NCBI GenBank assembly: GCA_963757155.1
Contig: CAVWQS010000008.1
Span: 215,356-279,355 of the forward strand
From: DASXQK01 sp963757155
Lineage (GTDB): Bacteria > Pseudomonadota > Alphaproteobacteria > Dongiales > Dongiaceae
Direction: 5' to 3'
Length of the DNA: 64,000 nt
The translations under genes and the position numbers were made by a program. How positions within the stretch are numbered: the stretch's first letter is position 1; the number at the start of each line of letters is the position of its first letter. Under the pieces are notes generated by a model that saw only the letters and a program-made list of their open reading frames with translations, was not told the DNA's origin and searched no databases. This document shows, one piece after another, positions 60,763 through 64,000 of this stretch.

Positions 60763-61487
60763 TCAAGGCGCGGGCGATCCGGCGGGCCGGTGAATGTCTG
60801 GCTGCTGCCCAATCATCTCAAGGTATTCGCGTCCCAATGCGTCCACCTCTCCTGAGGTTTCCGACTCCAGAATTTTGCACCCACAGCCAAGAACTATCAG
60901 CAACCCATAGCAGGCAAAGTTTAAGGTCTCGATCAATTCTTCCTGGCTCGGCTCTGGATCGAGAGAATCGGGTGCGCATCTTCTGAAAGCCGATTGTAAA
61001 ACACGTATGCGTCACCTAGCTGCGCATCCTTCGCGACCTGTTTCGGCCCGACCGACTTCGCCTTATTCCAACCCTTGTTGTCGCGCAGCCACTTCCGAAT
61101 GTTCCGCTCAATTTCGTCGGGTATTTGTCCCGCCGCGAGCAGCATTTGGCCGCTCGACCCCCTTTTGTTTAGGTCGTGGTCGCTCATCGCCTTCTCGAAT
61201 TTGTCGGGATCGTCTGCGAAGCCCGCCGCCCAAAATTCATTCTCAAGGATGCACCGCGCGAGCACCCGCGCTTCAACAATTCGTTTTTCACGGACCATGG
61301 CAAGCATGCCGCGCATATTCGAGAGGCTTCGGGCAATAAGCGATACTGCTTTGAGCCGGATTCCCACATCGTTGTTCCTTAGGATTGCCGGCCCTGCGGA
61401 ACCAGCGACCTCATAGCCCAGTCGCAATTGTTTATCGGCGAACGCAACCCATCGCGTGAGACTGCCAGCGGACATGGATTCCCCCAT
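60763..61487 (-). pseudogene. DUF5677-like protein, frameshifted
   Basis: AGGGGA nine bases before ATG 61487 sets the start. The sequence is helical (LIARSLSNMRGMLAMVREKRIVEARVLARCILENEFWAAGF; YVFYNRLSEDAHP), typical of DUF5677. The frame is lost near 60970-60972; adding one base gives DSLDPEPSQEELIETLNFAC and continues to TGA at 60763, about 240 residues. This is the only shift here that needs an extra base. Its 3' end lies antisense to the phage-type stub at 60729. No known function. Confidence 0.65.
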
Positions 61488-62100
61488 TGAGATGTTCCCC
61501 TGCCAGCGATCATACAGGTGCCAAATATTCGCGTCCGAGCGGAAGCGCGGCGGCGCCTTCGTGGCGACCTTTAGCCGATAGACGGCGAGCTTGGCCGTCC
61601 TGATCCCAATCAAGGGACGGCCAAGGCACGACCCCTGGCCGGCGTTGGGCGGCGCCAACCCCGGGCGCCGGCCAGGGCCCATGCCCGCATTGGGGCTGGG
61701 AACGCGCTATACCCGAGGCGGATCGGCCGAAGATACCGGCCTGGGGCGGATCGCTGCCCTGGCGCTGGCGGGCGGGCAGCTCGGTAGGGTATAAGCCCTA
61801 AGCGCCGCCAAGGGTGGGCGAATTCGGATAGAGTAGGCCAAGGAGTAGGCCAGAATGATGCTTCGACGAGCCAAGTATTCACCTAACTCATTGAGATAAC
61901 AGGCTTGGATGGGTGACCGAGCGGTTTAAGGTACCGGTCTTGAAATGCGCTCAGGGCCGTCCCAGTCCGTCCCGCCCCGTACCAAATATCCCAGAAATCC
62001 GGGCCTTACGGCCGATGACGGGCGGCTGCTGTCCTTCCCGGTCCCGCCCCGTGCTAGGCTGCCCGGTGGCAATTCGGGTGGCAGGAGAAGAAAGTTCCGC
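61488..62100. other. Mostly gene-free region with a tRNA-Ser fragment
   Basis: No gene can be supported. The open frames seen either cross tRNA-like sequence or are compositional. At 61907-61945 the 5' half of a tRNA-Ser lies on the plus strand. Near 61830-61855 a direct repeat gagtaggccaa / gagtaggccag occurs. The DUF5677-like promoter lies at the left edge. An imperfect repeat cccgccccgt occurs at 61971 and 62046. Confidence 0.5.
61907..61945 (+). tRNA. 5' half fragment of a tRNA-Ser (anticodon UGA)
   Basis: GGATGGGTGACCGAGCGG, then TTTAAGGTACCGGT and CTTGAAA are the acceptor 5' strand, D arm and anticodon arm of tRNA-Ser with anticodon UGA. After 61945 the sequence no longer forms the anticodon stem or variable arm. 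Different from the 58216 fragment, whose acceptor would be GGAGGGG. Integration or recombination in the anticodon arm is the likely cause. Confidence 0.65.
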
Positions 62101-62337
62101 CTAGCGCCCGATCGCGAAGGGCAGCACATTCCGCGAGCCGCATTTCGAGCACCGCCACCGTTTCCACAGGTCGGAGACGAGCGCCCAAGGTTTGTGACGC
62201 GCGATGAGCTCGTCGATCGGCCAGGAGTGCCTGTGTGAGCAGGCGCTGCACCGGACGCCTATGGTCCCGATCTTCCTATGGTCCTGGAGCGAGGCGAGCG
62301 ACACTTCCCAAGCTTCGCGAGACTTCTCAGCCCGCAT
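62101..62337 (-). CDS. Small zinc-ribbon protein
   Basis: The 78-residue product has two CxxC knuckles, CSACSHRHSW and RCSKCGSRNV, spaced as in a zinc ribbon. Similar short proteins are common in alphaproteobacterial mobile regions. The upstream end (MRAEKS) overlaps the left inverted repeat of the IS1380 element, so the ATG at 62337 may be borrowed from the IS and the true start may be GTG near 62304. Function unknown. Confidence 0.55.
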   Translation of the reverse strand: MRAEKSREAWEVSLASLQDHRKIGTIGVRCSACSHRHSWPIDELIARHKPWALVSDLWKRWRCSKCGSRNVLPFAIGR

Positions 62338-63993
62338 TCACCGGATGGTGCAGCAATTTTACTGCGCTGTCGTGGTGATTCAGATAGAATAATCAATAGG
62401 TTAACCTGGATCGTACGAGGCCGTCATGGAGAACCTAACGGGTAAATCAGCCGATGGCGTTCTCAGGCTCGATTTCGACCGCCGATTGACGCTCCAGTTT
62501 CGCGGCTCCGCCGTCACTTCCGATGCGGGCTTGCTGGCCTATCGCGAACTCGACGATGCCCTCGGCCTCAGCGCGATGGCGGGTGAGAAGCTCGCCGACG
62601 CACGCACCGGCAAGAACGGCCGCCATGCATTGGTTGGGTTGCTGCGGCAGTCCGTGTTCGGGCGGCTTGCCGGATATGAAGACGTGAACGATGCCGAACG
62701 CCTGCGCCATGATCCGGCGATGCGCTGGATCGTCGGCGGCAAGGCGGCTTTGAGCGCGGCGGCATCGCCGAGCCAGATGGGGCGTTTCGAGACGCGCTGG
62801 CTGACGGCGCAGAAGAACCTCTCGGCGCTCGTCGATTTATCCGGCCAATGGATCGATCAGGTCCATGGCCGCCGTCCGCCGAGGGGCGTCGTGCTCGACA
62901 TGGATTCGAGCGTCAGCCCGACCCATGGCGAGCAGGAGTTGAGCGTGTGGAACGGCCACTACGCCTGCACCTGCTACCATCCGCTGTTCGTGTTCAATCA
63001 CTTCGGCGACCTGGAACGCTGCGCGCTGCGCCCGGGCAACGTGCATTCTGCCGACGGCTGGAAGAACGTACTGGAGCCGGTGGTGACGCGCTATCGCGAC
63101 AAGGTCTTGCGCCTCTATTTCCGCGCCGACGCCGCCTTTGCCAATCCCGATGTCTACGAGTTCCTCGAAGCCGAGCGGATCAAGTATGCGATCCGGCTCC
63201 CGGCGAACCGCATCCTGCAGGACAGGATCGGCTACCTCCTCAGGCGCCCGGTCGGGCGTCCTCCCATCGAGGTCCGACGGTTCTACGCCAACTTCCACTA
63301 TCAGGCGGCAAGCTGGAAGATACCGCGCCGGGTCGTCGCCAAGGTCGAGTGGCATCCGGGCGAGCTTGTTCCGCGCATCGGCTTCGTCGTCACCAATCTG
63401 TCACGCCGCGCCGAGCGGGTTGTCGCCTTCTACAATCAGCGCGGCACGGCGGAGCAATGGATCAAAGAGGGCAAGAACGCGATCAACTGGACGCGGCTGT
63501 CGTGCCGGTCGTTCGCCGCCAACGCCGTGCGGCTCCAGCTTCACGCGCTGGCCTACAATCTCGGCAACTTCCTGCGTACCCTGGCGACGCCGGAGCCGAT
63601 CAAGGACTGGTCGCTGACCAGCCTGAAGGAGAAGCTGATCAAGATCGGCGCCAAGGTCGTCAGCCACGGCCGCTATGTTGCCTTCCAGATGGCCGAGGTC
63701 GCGATACCAAGAATGCTGTTCGCCGAGATACTGCGGCTGATCGCCGAACTGCGGCCGCCGCCTGATCCAGCATCAGCGTGACGCGCGTCCGGTCGCCATG
63801 AGTTCCAGCAAGATCACAAACATAGGAGAGGTGCGTCTTGATGAAGGCATTTCGGAGCATCCCACGCGCCGCGCGCCGATCTCACCGGCGGTTGGTGCTT
63901 CCTGGCATTCCGAGCGAGGGCACGCTCTTGCAAATACCTTCGTCCGGCAGCAATCTTGAGTCTGAGAGCTCGCCATCCGGTGGATGTCGGGTT
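62331..63993 (+). mobile_element. IS1380-family insertion sequence
   Basis: A transposase gene of IS1380 type is flanked by candidate terminal inverted repeats: CCCG-CATTCACCGGATGG (from 62331) and, reverse complemented, CCCGACATCCACCGGATGG at the right end (63973-63991). The span of about 1.66 kb is normal for the family. Target duplications cannot be judged because the right flank ends at 64000. The ends may be off by a few bases. Confidence 0.75.
62426..63781 (+). CDS. IS1380-family transposase
   Basis: The 451-residue DDE transposase has the family's LTGKSADGVLRLDFDRR opening, VVLDMDSSVSPTHGEQ (first catalytic Asp region), LRLYFRADAAFANPDVYEFLE and NQRGTAEQWIKEGKNAI (Glu region), with LQLHALAYNLGNFLR. 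The gene is intact, so the element may be active. Cut-and-paste transposition with short duplications is known for the family. ATG 62426 is the first in frame. Confidence 0.93.
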   Translation: MENLTGKSADGVLRLDFDRRLTLQFRGSAVTSDAGLLAYRELDDALGLSAMAGEKLADARTGKNGRHALVGLLRQSVFGRLAGYEDVNDAERLRHDPAMRWIVGGKAALSAAASPSQMGRFETRWLTAQKNLSALVDLSGQWIDQVHGRRPPRGVVLDMDSSVSPTHGEQELSVWNGHYACTCYHPLFVFNHFGDLERCALRPGNVHSADGWKNVLEPVVTRYRDKVLRLYFRADAAFANPDVYEFLEAERIKYAIRLPANRILQDRIGYLLRRPVGRPPIEVRRFYANFHYQAASWKIPRRVVAKVEWHPGELVPRIGFVVTNLSRRAERVVAFYNQRGTAEQWIKEGKNAINWTRLSCRSFAANAVRLQLHALAYNLGNFLRTLATPEPIKDWSLTSLKEKLIKIGAKVVSHGRYVAFQMAEVAIPRMLFAEILRLIAELRPPPDPASA

Positions 63994-64000
63994 AATCATC
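63782..64000 (+). other. Right end of the IS1380 element and window edge
   Basis: The 200 bases after the transposase stop are the non-coding IS tail, with the right inverted repeat at 63973-63993. Minus-strand open frames here (63660-63976) look like shadows. Only seven bases follow the repeat. Confidence 0.5.

Noticed and set aside
61913..62104. A 63-residue protein starting MTERFKVPVLK
   Set aside because: It is translation of a tRNA-Ser 5' half, a well-known annotation artefact.
63660..63976. Minus-strand open frames at the window end
   Set aside because: They lie in the IS tail or opposite the transposase and show no motifs.

Overview
High-GC DNA with short, often overlapping operons (ATGA junctions). 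The gene content (SoeABC, a HutF/HutG-type hut cluster, a ba3-type oxidase, TAXI-TRAP and Liv transport proteins, palindromic repeats of the cgtcattcccgcgaaagcg type) suggests a free-living aerobic alphaproteobacterium, perhaps Rhodospirillales. That placement is inference; no rRNA or other taxonomic marker is present.

Layout. 1-5.8 kb: a truncated acyl-CoA synthetase, an N-acyl-D-amino-acid deacylase, a CaiD-like dehydratase, a stray lpxD and a TAXI-family binding protein. 5.8-11.0 kb (minus): a ba3-type (B-family) terminal oxidase operon with three multihaem c-type cytochromes, seven CxxCH motifs in all. 11.2-16.3 kb: an EmrAB-like drug exporter and a secreted Sel1/peptidoglycan-binding/trypsin-like protein. 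16.3-21.3 kb: tusA divergent from soeABC, a membrane sulfite dehydrogenase. 21.3-31.7 kb: an 11-gene minus-strand operon (Liv ABC importer, isochorismatase-like hydrolase, three short-chain dehydrogenases, PuuE-like cyclic amidohydrolase, SnoaL-like protein) with a divergent RpiR regulator. This looks like a catabolic unit for an unknown nitrogen compound and is the best candidate for an undescribed system. 31.8-38.9 kb: a B12/radical-SAM enzyme, a PhnD-like protein, two GFA proteins with an XRE regulator, a desaturase and an MFS transporter. 39.5-49 kb: histidine utilisation (hutF, hutI, hutG, hutC, hutU; no hutH) with a perfect palindromic HutC-type operator, an MttB-superfamily methyltransferase and two secreted paralogues. 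49-58.2 kb: a secreted three-repeat protein, a glutamine amidotransferase, a ferredoxin-type protein, a fatty acyl-CoA synthetase, an MFS exporter, a PhyH dioxygenase and a cNMP-binding/thioredoxin-reductase-like fusion. 58.2-64 kb: a decayed mobile region with two tRNA-Ser fragments, gene remnants, a small Asn-rich exported peptide, a DUF5677-like gene and an IS1380-family insertion sequence.

Eleven otherwise normal genes are broken by a single-base shift: ten need one base removed and one needs one added, several in short homopolymers. This pattern fits residual indel error in the assembly better than eleven independent pseudogenes. They are entered as broken in the sequence given, with the reconstructed reading described.

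How the genes work together: the sulfur and oxidase blocks form a respiratory module (sulfite oxidation feeding the quinone pool; c-type cytochromes feeding a terminal oxidase). The Liv operon couples uptake to hydrolysis and redox steps. The hut genes convert urocanate to glutamate and formate through formylglutamate.
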